The notes under the pieces: model-generated
Told to the model about the DNA's origin: nothing
The model's database searches: none
Seen by the model: only the letters and a program-made list of their open reading frames with translations
Assembly (NCBI GenBank): GCA_030035585.1
Contig: CM057467.1
Coordinates: 69,738,941-69,802,940, forward strand
Direction of reading: 5' to 3'
From: Dugong dugon
Taxonomy: Eukaryota > Chordata > Mammalia > Sirenia > Dugongidae
Length of the DNA stretch: 64,000 nt
Made by a program: the position numbers and the translations under genes
Shown: positions 11,232 through 26,200 of the stretch, one piece after another
Layout of the letters: each line of letters starts with the position of its first letter
Position numbering within the stretch: the first letter of the stretch is position 1

Positions 11232-14200
11232 GTGAGCTGGTTGTCCATATTGTTCTTCCAAGCCCGGTAAAATAGGGATCTGTGTCCTCCCACCTCACCC
11301 TACATTGCCCACTGTGCGGTCCACCAGGGAGCTATTTGAGAGTAGAGATTTCTTTGGTATTGGAGATATACCATTTTCCCTTCTCTCACCTAGATCCTTC
11401 TGTGATTTTCAGGGAGAGATTAATTAGTATTGTTATAATTATTGCTATTTATTGAATCCTTATAACGTACTTTAGATGCATTATATAATATAATCCTCTG
11501 AGTTAGCTACTGTTATCATTCCCATGAGGAAATTGAAGCTCATAGATACTAAGATCCTTGTGCAAGGTCACATGATATGGGATTCAGAATGAGGTCTGAC
11601 TCCAGACTTTTGTTACTTTCCTAAAAGCATGGCAACAGTGAATAACGGCATGGAGTATGGGGAGAAAACCACGTGTACGAACAAAAGTGAAAACTGACTA
11701 TCACAATTTGGTTTTGCACCTCTATCAAAAATCATTTGGGCATATTTGTGTGGGTCTATTTTTGGGTGTCTACTCTGTTCCATTGATGTAAAAACTGTGT
11801 ATACTGAACAAAACACTTCTGAAGAAGGAAGCAAGTGTCTAGTCACCTAACTTGGTTTTCCCTTCTGACCCTACTACTGCTCATTGCCAGAGGCTTGGGA
11901 CCTGAAGGAGCTGGGTTATAATACCAGCTAAATCCCATCAGTAATTATCAATGGAGGGAGCCCCAGCTAACCAGTTAACTGCTACAGAGTCCTTTTAGCT
12001 TGTCTGGGTAGAGAGTAGATTGACCAGATGGGACACAATAGCATACAAGTAGGAAACAGTTTAAATTTTCCTCATTGACTTTTGAAAGCTGCTTTGTGAG
12101 CTAGGCCTTTCCCTCCTCTGAATGCAATATCCCTTAGGTCCCATAGCTTTTCTAGTCACTCTTAGATAATTTTTTAATGTTTACTTTTAGTCACAAAAAA
12201 AAAGCCTCATTTCGGAATTAAAGTGCCTGGTCTAGAGTAATAACCCATAAACTGCCATGAAGTAAAAGCTTTAGGCAGAGAAGCCTGCAGTGGGGAGCAG
12301 TCTCTGGTTTCCTTCTCCCTTCTCCTACCTCCCTAATCCCCCTGACCTGTCAAGGGTCAGGACCAGTGTAGAGGGGATCAGGGTGAAGAGCGCCGTCTCA
12401 GGGCCCATACTGCAGCAAGGCCCTCTGGTGGCAGATGTAACATCTCTGAGCTCTTTTTTCTCTGGTGGTTTTGCATGGGTTTCTGGAGATGACCTGCAGG
12501 GAACCTTGGATGGCAGGTGTCTTGGCCCAGGTAAAGCTTCCTCACCCACCTGTCCGCATATAACTCCCCTCTCAGCCCTCTAGGATTCTGCAGTTTATCC
12601 CACCCAAACTGCCTTTACAGGAGTCACGTCACTCCTTTAATCATAGCCCCAACCTCCAAGTCAGGAAAGTACAGCCATCTTTCCCTTTTTGCCCAGATGC
12701 TTTAGGCTGAAATTCTAGGAAACACAGGCCAGGGGCTCACCAGGCAGTCTCCTGGAAGTTCTTCTTAGTTGACCTGAGGTGAGAGGGAAGCAACCTGTTC
12801 CCATCACCCAAGGGTAGGATGGGGAGCACAACATGTAGAAAACTCTAAGAAATCCTCCACAGGAACTACAGCACAGGCCTGTGGAGGTGGCCTAGCCCCT
12901 CACTTTGGAACATGGGCTTCTTGGCATCCCTTGTTCTGTCCTGACCTGTGGAGCCTTACTTGAAACACAGCAAGAAAGAGGCCCACTTTAACATCCTCTT
13001 ACTACTTACTGTAAAGCAGGGACAACAAAGTCCACCTTGCAGGTTTTCTGTGTCAGAATTAAATGAAATATTATGAGTTATAGTGCTGTTATTCTGAGTA
13101 CTTAGTAAAATGTGAGTTGTGGGTGAGAGCCCAGGACAGGGACCAGTCAAGGCTGGAAATCAGGACTGGAGGCAAAAATGTGTGTTCAACCCAACTCCAG
13201 TAGGTAGGGTCTGTGGTCAGAGCTTTTTTTATATTATTATTTAGAATTAGTATATATTTTTCTAACTTTTTGCTCTTTTTAACGGGTTATAAGTTTGTTC
13301 ATTGTATAAAATTCAATCATTAAACAAAAATGCATAATTTTGAAAGCAACACACTCCTCCATAATCCCATTCCCCCAAATCAGTAATGTCTCGTTCGAAG
13401 TCGTCCCCTTGGGAGGCGACACATTTACTTAAATGCTACCACTGTTGCTGAAGGCGTTGTTTTTCTTTTTAATGTTGGAATTGGAAATAAAGTCATGTGT
13501 TTCAGAATTCAAAAAGTATAAAAAGATACAAGTGGAAAATCTTCCTTCTGCGCCTGGCCAAGGCTTTTTTAAGGGCCCAATATACAGTTCCTGGCTCTTG
13601 CTGGTGTGTCACTGGTTCAGGGAGGTGGGGCCAACATCTCACACTCCGGAGTCAGACTGTGCAGATTCAGACCTTGGCCCCGCTACTTATACTGTGAACT
13701 TGGAAATGTTAGTTAACCTGTTTATGTCTCAGTATGTTGTTTTGTAAATTAAGAGAAAATAAAAGTCCAATAGAAGTACTTTCATCCAACACAATTGGAC
13801 TGATCATTGGTCTGTTAATTGAAAAAGTTAGTTGAAGCAGGGATTCATTAAAAAAAAAAAAAAATTAAAAAAAAAGATATACACACTATCGGTTAGCTTT
13901 TACTGCTTTGGAAAAAAAAAAAAAAACCCTCAGAACTTAGTGGCTTAAAACAGACAAAATATATTATTTCTCATAATTCTGTATGATGGCTGAGTAGTTC
14001 CTCTGATCTAAGCCAGTGTCGCTGGGCTGGATGGTCTAGGATGGCCTCATTCATATGTCTGGAGTCTCTCCAGGATGGCTGGGACAGCCAGGATGACTGG
14101 GTCTCTCTCCATGTGGTCTCGAACCCTCAAGGAGGCTAGCCTGGGCGTGTTCACCTAGTGGCAGAGGGTTCCCAGCCTCAAGGGAAGGCAAGTCCCAATG

Positions 14201-17200
14201 CCTACACACTTTTCCAGGTTCTCTCAGTGTTATGTTTCCTAATGCCTGACTGGCCAAAGAAAATCACATGGCCAAGTCCACATTCAAGGTGAGGGAGAAA
14301 CAGCACCTCATGATGGTGAGGAGCAGCAAAGTCACATTGCAAAGAAGCCTGCATATAAGCTTGGGAGGAATAGTGTGGTTGTTTTTTGTAAACAGTCTAC
14401 CACACACGTGCCTTACACATTTTAATTTTAAATATTCGTTAATTCACCTTTTGATACAGAGTCAAGGTCTTTTCTTTGAGGATACTTCAGCTGATTGAAT
14501 TCTGTGTTCTCTTGCTTATTTAAACACCAAATGAACCAGCTACGATTTCTAATTTTTGTTCCTTTAAAGTGGAATAAGAAGGTCTTTGGGAGAAAAAAAA
14601 AATGTGAATGAGGAATTCATCTAGTTTTTTATAATTCCCCCACCCCAGTCTCTTACAGTATTCCACCCACACCTAATTCAATTTCAGTTTTTTATAGTGA
14701 CCTATTCTGTCTTCACTGAATTTTTCAAAGCATTTGACTTAATTTTCTTGAAAATAGCATACTTTTTTTTCACTTAGATTTTGTAGATTTAAGCCATATT
14801 TAATTACATTGCGCAATTACAGTAATAAGTACTACTGACCCAACTGAGCCATCTGAAGACAAGGGCAACTGATTCTTGGTGAACATACTGCTCACCTAGT
14901 GGGTGTCCTGAGCAGTCAGTAGGCCAAGGCGTCAGTCAGAGGGAATTAAGAGCCTCGGTTTAGAGGAGGTTCATTAAGAGCTTCTATTATACCTGCCTCC
15001 TAGGGCTGTTGCAAGGATATAAAAATACCCTCAAAGTTCTTAGAACACTTGCCTGGCTCCTAATAAATACTCATTAAATGTTAGTTGTTATCATTATTAT
15101 CACGATCATTAGTGTTATTATTATTCAGACCAAGGAAAGACCTCGAGACAGGGTGGAGAGTGACCTGAGAAATAATAAAATGTGCCAGCCCCAGTGGTAT
15201 CTAGTGAAATTGGAGGGGAACGTTGGAGCTGGAAAGGGAGGATCAAATGAAAAAATTGTAAAACTCAACACAGAAGGATCCAGGAGATAGGACTATCAGG
15301 AATTGGGTGATTCGGGCAAGGAGCATGGAGAAGGGGGCATGTAAGGTAAGGGGAGATTATAATTTCAACGTATTTATTTGAAGCATGATAATTTAGAACA
15401 GTGGTTCCCAAGTGCTGGTTCACAGACTAGTTGCTTCGGCATCATCTGGGGAGCTTGTTAAAAATGCAGAGATTCTGATTCCTTAGGTCTGTGGTGAGAC
15501 CCAGGAACCTGTATTACTAAAAGCTGCCCAGGTAGATCTGGACAGCTATGTTTGGGAACATATGCCATGAAAACACAGGAATGGAAGTCAGGAAACCTGG
15601 GCTGTAGTCCTGGTCCAGAATAGACTTGTGATGGGACTTTTTTAGGACCCAGCTTCACATCTGTACAATAGGAAAAATTTCTGTGAAGTGACTTTCTCAG
15701 ACCTCTGTCTTGAGGGTCCAGGGAGATAAAGGGTATGAAGTGTTTTGTCCCTTGTAGGGCTCCCTGCATGTGTAAGGGGTAAGTGTTCAGATAGCAGCAG
15801 GTGCTGTCTGTGTTTGAGACCACCATGTTAATCAGTGCTCCTCCACCTGGTCTAATGCCCCTTTTGTCCCTCTCCTAGCCCTTGTAGCAGAACAAGGGAC
15901 TTGGCCCACATGATCTAAAATCCCATCCAATGGCAAAGTGCTTTAACTGTGATTTGTTTCATGTTTTACAGACACCAAGGTACTATATGTTCATATGGCT
16001 TCTCATAGATGGTATTTCTGCAATTTTAATTTTTGCCATATTTTATTTTCACTGGTAAGTATATATTTATATATTTTAAATGACTTATTTCCCAAAATAA
16101 AAATAACAAATGGTTTTTATAGAAAGTTGAGGGGGAAAAAAGGAGTTACATTCTTTTTGTAATCCCACTTGGGCAAATTCTCAGGAAGATGGGGTTTATA
16201 ATCTGAATTTCTTGTTTCTTCTCATGCCGCCTGCTATCCTTACTCCTCTACCTTCTCCCCAACATTAGAAAATATTTTAAGGATAAAGACTCTCACTAAA
16301 GCTTAGTCAGTGCCACTTACCATGGGTTCAATGCATAGCTGTTGGAAGAGAGCGGGAGTTGAAGGTTGTCCGGAACAAGTGCCTCCATAGTCCCATGTTA
16401 CATGAGACTGAATATAGCGAAGTGCTGTGCAAAGAGCAAGTTCACCAACTGGGAAGCCTGGGTTTTAGCTCTGGCTTTACCCCTTAGTTGTTGAGTGACC
16501 CTGGGAAAACAACTGCTGCTTTCTGGGTCATAGTCTTTTTATCTGTCCAGGAAAATTACATTTGAGAGACATTTCAGGGAAAGTCCTACGGGACTTCAAG
16601 GTTCGAGGTGAAAAGGGAACATCCTGGTTGAGGAAGGTTAGCTTGAGGTGAGTGTGGTAGTTCAGACCCCATCATGGCTTGTCATTTCTTGATTTGTGAC
16701 TTATCCTTTAAAGGGGGGAAGCATAAACCCTCTGCTTAAATGAGAATTTGGCTTGGTAATGTTTCTTTCCAGGCCACTGCCTTGAATTATTGCCTTTTTT
16801 CAAAGAAGCCTGTGAGGTTCATGAATGATGTGCTTTCTTTCCAGGTGGAAAGGGAAACAAAGAGACCAAGAGTACATAAGCACCAACATTCGCAAAGGTA
16901 AAGTAAGACACCTAGCCCACTCCTGTTTCTCCACTTCTACCCATTTCCTCCTTTAGAAAAAGTAGAGCTTAACCTGACCCCAACCCCCTACCATATTGAA
17001 ATAGTGAAAAGAAAATAATATAAGTAGAAAATAAAGATTTTTTCCTGGTTTTAAGAGTTCTTAGTTGCATGCTACAGAAACCAATTTGCCTGATCTACAC
17101 AGAAAGAGAATTTATTGAAAAGCTATTTGGGTACCCCCAAGAGACACCTAGAAGGTACAGGACCAAGTTTAGACCCAGGGAAAGAACAAGGAAAACTGGA

Positions 17201-20200
17201 CAGAAGCCAGGACCTCAGCCAATACCACAGCCCAGCTCCATTCAGGTTGAGGAGAATAGAGCTTTGAACGCTAAGCACAGAGTGCCACATCTTGCACCAC
17301 AAGTACTTTCAGGATGGGCACGTACTGCTGCACCGGCTGCTGCCACTTCTGCCACCAGAAAGTATTCATTGCCTCTCTACCCCTGAGGGTGCATTTTTCA
17401 GCACGTTAAAGGAATCAGTCCTTTGTCTTCTTTCTTACATAGTTCTTTATGAAGGTTTTAATGTTCTTTTCTTTGTCCTTGTGTTCATGGTGATTGTTCC
17501 GTTTATTACTGGTTTTTCAGTAATTTGATTCTGGTTTATATTGGTATGTGTGTATATATGAGAGAGAATGTGTGTATGTGTTTTCATCCTGCTTGGGTTT
17601 GTTGAGCTTCTTAGGTCTGTTAGAGTATAATTTTCATCAGATTTGGAAAAAATTTCAGTCTTTATTTCTTCAAATATTTTTCTGCCGCCACCCCGTTAGG
17701 GATTCCAATTACATGAATGTTGAACAGTTTGATATTGTCCCACAAGTACTGAAACTCCATTTGTTTTTCTTTCTAGCCTATTCTGTTTCTGTACTTCATT
17801 TTGGATCGATTCTGTTTCTGTGTATATTTTTTATTGTTATGTAACAAATTGCCACAAACCTAGCTGCTTGAAACAACACAAATTGATTATTTCACAGTTT
17901 CTGTGAGTCAGTAGTCCAGGCATGGTTAGCCTGGTCCTCTGCTTAGGGTATCATCAGGCTAAAATCAAGGTGTCGTCTAGGGCTGCAATCTCATCTGAGG
18001 CTCAGGGTCCTCTTCCAGACTCACTGATTATTGGCAGAATTTAGTTCCCAGCAGCTATAGGACTGAAGTCACCCATTTTCTCGCTGGCTGTTGGCAAAGT
18101 TTTGTTCTCAGCTCCTAGAGGCAGCCTTCAGGCTCTAGCCACATGGGCCTCTCAGAACATGGCACCTTTACTTCAAAGTCAACAGGAGAATCTCTCTCCA
18201 GTCCAGTATGATGGAGTCTTATATAATGTAATCGTGGGAGTGACTATCCTCATCACCTTTGTTATATAGTGTAACCTAATCAAGGTCTCAGTCACATTCA
18301 AGAGAAGTGGATTATCCAGGGCATGTATACCACAGGGTGGGAATCTTGGGAGCCATCTTAAAGTTCTGCCTCCCATACTGTCTGCAACTTCACTGATCTT
18401 TTCTTCTGTAATATCTAACCTGCTTAATCTCAACCAGTGAAATTTTCATTCAGATAATTTATTTTTCATCTCTGGGAGTTCCATTTGGTTCTTTTTTTTT
18501 TATATCTTCCATTTCTCATGTTGATGTTTCCTTTAAATATCTGAACATCGTTTAGTTACAATACTTGCTTTAATATCCTTTTCTGCTAGTTCCATCATCT
18601 GTTATTTCTGGGTCTGTTTCTACTGACTGACTTTTCTTCTTGATATGGATCATATTTTCCTGATTCTTGGCATGTCTAGTATCTATCATTATTTATCATA
18701 TAAGAAATTAAAACCAAGAAACCCTAAAAATATTTATTTACTGATTCATTTTTAAAAGTTATATTGTAGTGAAATATATATAACAGTTTTTCATGTTAAC
18801 CATTTTTAAGTGTACCATTCAGTGACTTTGATTTACATTCACTATGTTGTGCTGCCATTACCACTATCCATTTCCAAAAGTTTTACATCACTCCAGACAG
18901 AAACTCAGTACCCCTTCAGCAATAACTACATTTCCTCCTCTGCTCAGCCCCTGGTAACCACTAAGGAACTTTTGTGTCTGTGTATTTGCCTATTCTAGAT
19001 ATTTCATAAAAGTGGGATCATACAGTATTTATTCTTTTGTGTCTGGCTTTTTTCATTCAGCATAATGTTTTCAAGGTTCATCCATGTATCAGAATTTATT
19101 TCTGTTTATGGCTGAATAATATTCTACTGTATGTATATACTGTATCTTGTTTATCTGTGTATCTGTTGATAGACACTTGAGTTGTTTTTCTACTTGTGAA
19201 TAATACTGCAGTAAACATTGCTGTACGTGTATCTGTTTGAGTACCTGCTTTCAAATCTCTTGGGTATATACCTAGCAGTGGATTGCTGGGTCATATGGTA
19301 ATTCTATGCTTAACTTTCTGAGGAACTGCCAAACTGTTTTCTGTAGCAGTTACACCATTGTACATTCCCACTAGCAATGCACAAGGGTTTCAATTTCTCC
19401 GCATCCTCGCCAACACTTGTTTCCATTTTTCTGATAATAGCCATCCTAGTGGGTGTGAGATGATATCTAATTGTGGTGTTGATTTACATTTCCCTAACGA
19501 CTGATGACCTTGAGTATCTTTTCATGTGCTTATTGACAATTTGTATATCTGCTTTGCAGAAATATCTATTCAGATTCTTTGCCCATTTTAAAATTGAGTT
19601 GTTTGTCTTTTTGTTGTTGAGTTATAAAGTTATTTATATATTCTGGATATTAAACCCTTATCAGATATATGGTTCCCAACTATTTTCTCCCATTCAATAG
19701 GTTGTATTTTCACTTTCTTGATAAAATCCTTTGATGCACGTTTTTTTCGTTTTCATAAAGTTAAATTTATCTATTTTTGTTGTCTTAAAGTTTTACCTTT
19801 ATGTTTTCTTCTAAGAGTTATACAGTTTTAGCTCTTATGTTTAGGTTATTGATCCATTTTGAGTTAATTTTTGTATACAGGCAGCCCCTTGGTTATGAAC
19901 ATCCAACTTACGGACAACTCGTACTTGCTATTTAATGTTACATAAATTTCCCCTCACTTTGAAATGACTGACCAACCCTACTCACAACAAATTCTTCATC
20001 ACAATCACCTTCACTTGCTGCATGTGTAGCTTTTAAATCATTGAAAAGGCTTCAAGCTTTTTCTTGCACTAAAGTAAGGCTAAATAAGAACCATGTGGAC
20101 CTGTTCCGACTTACCTACAAATTCTTAAAGACACACTCAGGAACAAATCTTGTTAATAACCTGAGGACTGCCTATATATCATGAGGCATAAGTCCAACTA

Positions 20201-23200
20201 CATTCTTTTGCATGTGGAGATCCAGTTGTCCCAGCACCTTTTTTTGTTTTTTATTGTACTTTAGATGAAGGTTTACAGAGCAAATTTGTTTCTCATTAAA
20301 CAGTTAGTACACATTTTGTTTTGTGACATTGGTTGCCAACCCCATGACATGTCAACACTCTCCCCTTCTCGACCTTGAGTTCCCCATTACCAGCCTTCCT
20401 GTCCCCTTCTGCCTTCTTGTCCTTATCCCTGGGCTGGTGTGCCCATTTAGTCTCATTTTATTTTATGGGCCTGTATAATCTTTGGCTGAAGGGTGAACCT
20501 TAGGAGTGACGTCAGTACTGGGTGTCTTGGGGCCATACTCTCAGGGTTTCTCCAGTAGAATTTTGTTCTACATTTTTCTCCAGCTCTGTCCAGGACCTCT
20601 ATTATGATCCCTGTCAGAGCAGTCAGTGGTGGTAGCTGGGCACCATCTAGTTGTGCTGGACTCAGTCTGGTGGAGGCTGTGGTAGTTGTGGTCCATTAGT
20701 CCTTTGACTAGTCTTTCCCTTGTGTCTTTGGTTTTCTTCATTCTCCCTTGCTCCAGACAGGGTGGGACGAGTGGAGTATCTTAGATGGCAGCTCACAAGC
20801 TTTTAAGACTCCAGATGCTACTCATCAAAGTAGAATGTAGAACATTTTCTTTATAAACTATGTTATGCCAATTAAGCTAGATGTCCCTCGAGACCAGCAC
20901 CACTTATTGAAAGGCAGTTCTTTCCCCATTGAATGGACTTGGCACCCTTGTCAAAAAGCCATTGGCTATAGATGTATGGGCTTATTTCTGAAGCCTCAAT
21001 TCTGCTTCATTGCTCTATATGTCTATGCTTATCCTGTACCACACAGTTTTGATTACTGTCGCTTTATAGTATGTTTTGAAATTGGGACGTATGAATTCTC
21101 CTACCTTATTCTTCTTTGCAATATTGTTTTAGCTATTCAGGTCTCTTTGCAATGCTATATGACTTTGAGGATCAACTTTTCCATTTTGCAAAAAAGAATC
21201 TTGATAGAGATTGCATTGGATCTGTAGATCATTTTGGGTAGTGCTGACATCTTAACAAGATTGTCTTCCAATCTGTGAAAACAGGATGTCTTTCCATTTA
21301 TTTAAAATTTCTTTAAGCAATGTTTTACAGTTTTTAGTGTATAAGTTTTTCACCTCCTGGTTAAATTTATTCCTACATATTTTATTGTTTTAGATGCTGT
21401 CATAAATTGGATTGTTTTCTTGGTTTCCTTTTCAGATTGTTCATTGCTGTTGTATAGAAACACAACTGATTTTTCCGTGTTGATTCTGTACTCTGAAACT
21501 TTGCTAAATTCATTTATTAGCTCTAGTAGCTTTTTTTGTGGACTCTTAGGAATTTTCTATATATAGAATTATGTTGTCTGCAAACAGAGATAGTTTTACT
21601 ACTTCCTTTCCACTTTGGATGCTTTTAATTTCTTTTTGTTGCCAGATTGCTCTGTCTAGAATTTCCAATACAATGTTGAATAGCAGTGGTGAAAGAGGAT
21701 ATTCTTATCTTTTTCCTGATCTTAGGGGGAAAGCTTTCAGTCTTTCACCATTGAGTATGATGTTTGCTTTGGATTTTTCATAAATGCCTTTTATCATATT
21801 GAAGGATTTCCCTTCTATTCCTAGTTTGCTGATCGTTTTTATCATGAAAGAGTGTTGGATTTTGTCAAATACTTTTTCTGCATTAATTGAGATGATCATG
21901 TGGTTCTTTTCATTCTTTCTATCAGTGTGGTACATTACATTGATAGATTTCCTTATGTTGAGCCACCCTTGCATTCCCAAGGAAAATCCCACTTGGCCAT
22001 GGTTGGTAATGCTAATATTTTGTTGAGGATTTTTGCATCTGTATTCATAAGGGCTATTGGTCTATAATTTTCTTTCCTTGTGTTGTATTTAACTGGTTTT
22101 GGTATCAGAGTAATGCTGGCCTCATAGAATGAGTTAGGAAGTGCTCCCTCCTCTTCTATTTTTTTAAATAGTTTGAGCAGAAATGGTGTATTTCTTTAAA
22201 TGGTAGAATTCACCAGTGAAGTCATCTGGTCATGGACTTTTCTTTGTTGGGAGATTTTTTTATTACTGATTCAGTCTCTTCAATTGTTATAGGTCTGTTG
22301 AGATTTTCTTTTTCTTCTTGAATCTATTTAGGTAATTTGTGTATTTCTAGGAATCTGTCCATTTCATCTAGGTTATCTAATTTGTTGGCATACAGTTGTT
22401 CATAGAAATTGCTTTTAATCCTTTTCTATAGGGTCAGTAGTACTGTAGCCTTTTTCATTTCTGATTTTAGTTATTTGCATCCTCTCTCTCTCTTTTTTTT
22501 TTCCTTGTCAGTCTAGCTAAAGATTTGTTGACTTATTGATCTTTTCAAAGGACTAACTTTTGGTCTTGTTGATTCTCTCTATTGTTTTTCTATTCTCTAT
22601 TCCATTTATCTCTGTTCTAATCTTATATTTCCTTTTTCTGGTAGCTTTTGGCTTACTTTCTAAAGTTAGGTTATGGATTTGAGATCTTTGTTGTCTTAAT
22701 GTAGGTGTTTACAGCTATAGATTTCCCTCTGAGCACTGTTTCTACTGTATCCCATAGATTTTGGTATGTTGTTTTCATTTCCATTTATCTCTAAGTATTT
22801 TATAATTTCCTTGTGATTTCATCTTTGACCCATTGGTTGTTTTATTTCCATATATTTGTGAAATTCCCAATTTGCCTTGTGTTATTAATTTCCAGTTTTA
22901 TTACATGGTGGTCAGAGAAGATAGTTTGTTTACATTCAATCTTTTAAAATTTATTGAGACTTCTTTTGTGACCTAACATGATCTATCCTCTACTGATTCA
23001 TTTTTAAGTAATTAAAATAAGCCTATTTACATGTAACATAAATACCTTTTTTGAAAAATAATTATATTTTACAAAACAAAAAAAATATATAAGAGGAGTG
23101 GAATTGTTTACACTTTTACAAATCTCTTTAATGCCTTTCTTAATACATGACAGTAGATTTATGTCATGTGATCTCTGAAAAATGCCACGGTACATTGATG

Positions 23201-26200
23201 AAGAGAACGGGAATGAAAAAGTGCAAATATTAGTATCATTATGAAAATAATTTTGGCCTATGCTTCCCTTGAATGGATCTCAGAGGCCTCTAGGCGTCCT
23301 CAAATGATACTCTGAGAACTGCTGATCTAAATCTTCACATTCATTGGCAAAATGATGTACATAATGTCCTTTTTATGAGGACATTCATTGTTGTAAATGA
23401 ATGCAGAATCTATGGTAATGTCCATTATTGGTATCTTCATTTTGAAAACATTTATCAGTCTTCCCAGAGAGTTTTCAATTTTGTTAGCCTCTTCAAAGGA
23501 CCAGCTTTTGGCTTTTGCCAAATCTTTCAGTTATATACTTACTTTCTATTTAATTAATATCTGCTTTTAGCTTTATTACTTCACCCTTCTGTTTACATTG
23601 GATTTAATTTGCTGTTTATTTCAAACTTCTTGAGATTAATTAATTTTCAGTCTTTTTCTATTATAATAAATTGTATAATGCTATAAAATTTCTTCTAAGT
23701 ACTGCTTTATTTGCATCTCAAAAGTGTTTGTTGGTTTGTAGTATTTTTGTTACCATTCAATTCAAAATATTTTCTAATTTACTAATTTTTTTCTTTAATC
23801 CACAGGTTATTTAGAAGCTGTATTTCTTAATTTCAAATATATGAGGAATTCTAGTTATTATTTTGGAATTTACTTTTAGCTCAATTATTTTGTGCTAATA
23901 AAACACATTTGTATTATTTCAGTCTCTTGAAATGTGGTGGGATTTGCATTCTAGGCTAGTATATGATTAAAAACAAGTAAATATTTATTAATTACAGATT
24001 CAGTTTCTTGAACAGATATAGAACTAGTAATGTTTTCTATTTCTTTTCATGTCTGTTTTTGTAAATACTGTTTTGTTGATTAATTAACAACCTTCCAACA
24101 AAAATACTCTAAGCCCAAATGGCTCCACTGATAAATTCTTACAGATACTTATGAAAGAAATACACTAATTTTTCACACATTCTTTTCACAGAAAAGAGTA
24201 AGAGGGGATATTTCCCAACTCATTTAATGAGGTCAGAATAACCCTGAAAATAAACCTGATAGAACAGGACAAGAAAAGAAAGTTATAATCACAAATGACC
24301 GTAGATGCAAAAATCATACAAAAATTAGCAAATTGATTCCAGTGATATGGAAAGGGATCATTACCAAATGGAATTTATTCCAAGAATACACGGTTCAGCA
24401 TTCAAAAATCAATCAGTGTAATCTACCACATTAACAAAATAAATGAGAAAAACTATATGATTGACTCAATATTTGCAGGAAAAGCATTTGATAAAATTAT
24501 CATTCATTTATGATAAAAAAAAAACTCTTAGAAAAAACAGGAATAGAAAACAATTTCTTTTATCTGATAAAGGGTACCTACAAAAACACAATAGCTAACA
24601 TCATACTTAATGGTGAAATATTAAAAACTTTCCCCTTGAGTCAGGAACACAATATGTCTACTCTCACTACGTCTATTCAATGTTGTATTTGCGGTTCTAG
24701 CCAGTGCAATAAGACAAGAAAAATAAAAAGCATAAAGATTGGAAAGAATTAAAACTTTCATTATTCATAGGTTAAAATGATGTGTAAATGACACAACTGT
24801 GTAAGTAGGAGGTCTAAAAGAATATAAAACAAACTATTGTAATCAGTAACTGAATTTAGCAAGATCGCTGGATATGTGGTCAGTATACAAAAATCAATTA
24901 TGCATCCATATAGTAGTACCAATCAGGACGTGAAATTTAAATAAAAAATGCTGTTTACAACAGCATAAAAACAGAAAACAGAAAATTCCTAAAATAATTC
25001 TTATGAAAGACCTCTATAATCAAAACTACATTACATTGTTGAGACTGTGGCCCCCAGATCAGAACTTAAGCTACTCCCAAAGTACACCTTTCAGCCAGAG
25101 ATTAGACAGGCCTATAAAACAACGACACGTGAAGAACGTGCTAATTCTTAGTTCAGTCAGGTATACGAGACCAAATGGGTATATATCTGATAAGGGTTTA
25201 ATATCCAGAATATATAAATAACTTTATAACTCAACAACAAAAAGACAAACAACTCAATTTTAAAATGGGCAAAGGATCTGAATAGATATTTCTGCAAAGC
25301 AGATATACAAATTGTCAATAAGCACCTGCCCAAAAGCAAAGACAAGAAGGCAGGAAGGGACAGGAAAACTGGACAAATGGACACGGAGAACCTGGGGTGA
25401 AAAGGGGGAGAGCGATGACACATTGCAGGAATTGCAACCAATGTCACAAAACAATTTGTGTATAAATTTTTGAATGAGGAACTAATTTGCGCTGTAAACT
25501 TTCACTTTTAAAGCACAATGAAATTTTAAAAAAGGATATTATTGCATTATACATAATAACAGAAAAGTGAGAACTATTCAGTATGCATCAACAGAATGAA
25601 TAATTTATTGTGATTTATTCATATAATGCAATGTTGTTGTTTTTAGGTGCCATTGAATTGGTTCCAACTCATAGCGACCCTACATACAACAGAATGAAAC
25701 ACTGCCCAGTCCTGCACTATCCTCACATTCATTGCTACATTTGAGCCCATGGAGCCACTGTGTCAATTCGTCTCATTGAGGGTCTTCCTGTTTTTCTGTG
25801 ACCCTCTTCTTTATCCAGCATGATGTCCTTCTCTAGGCACTGGTCCCTCCTGATAACATGTCCAAAGTATGTGAGATGAAATCTCTCCATCCTCCCTTCT
25901 AAGGAGCATCCTGGCTGTACTTCTTCCAAGACAGATTTGTTCGTTCTTCTGGCAGTCCATGGTATAGTCAATATTGTTCACCAAAATCATAATTCAAAGG
26001 CATCAATTCTTCTGTCTTCTTAGTTACTGTCCAGCTTTCACATGTGTATGAGGTCATTGAAAATACCATGGCTTGGGTCAGGTGCACTTTTCTTGTCAAA
26101 GTGACATCTTGGCTTTTTAACACTTTAAAGAGGTCTTTTGCAGCAGATTTGCCCAGTGTAATATTTTGTTTGATTTCTTGACCACTTTTTCCATGGGAGT

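Larger units (their letters stand above)
18735..22990 (-). mobile_element. Old L1, 3' UTR and most of ORF2 (antisense), with two insertions
   Basis: The complement of a long old L1 runs from the 3' UTR (about 18740) through ORF2 toward its 5' side (about 22990). The - strand frame at 21705-21992 carries [20 protein letters not shown], the region just downstream of the first catalytic Asp motif of the reverse transcriptase. Many stops and shifts make it dead. It is interrupted by the Tigger-like element (19878-20173) and a young L1 tail (20239-20893). A 145-bp part (19526-19670) is copied, inverted, at 25181-25325. Confidence 0.8.

Noticed and set aside
12290..12583. 97-codon frame in the GDPD4 intron
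   Set aside because: It has no domain and no splice sites, and an antisense frame of similar length occupies the same place.
17069..17386. Possible extra GDPD4 exon (105-codon frame)
   Set aside because: There is no acceptor or donor in the required phase, and the sequence looks repeat-derived.
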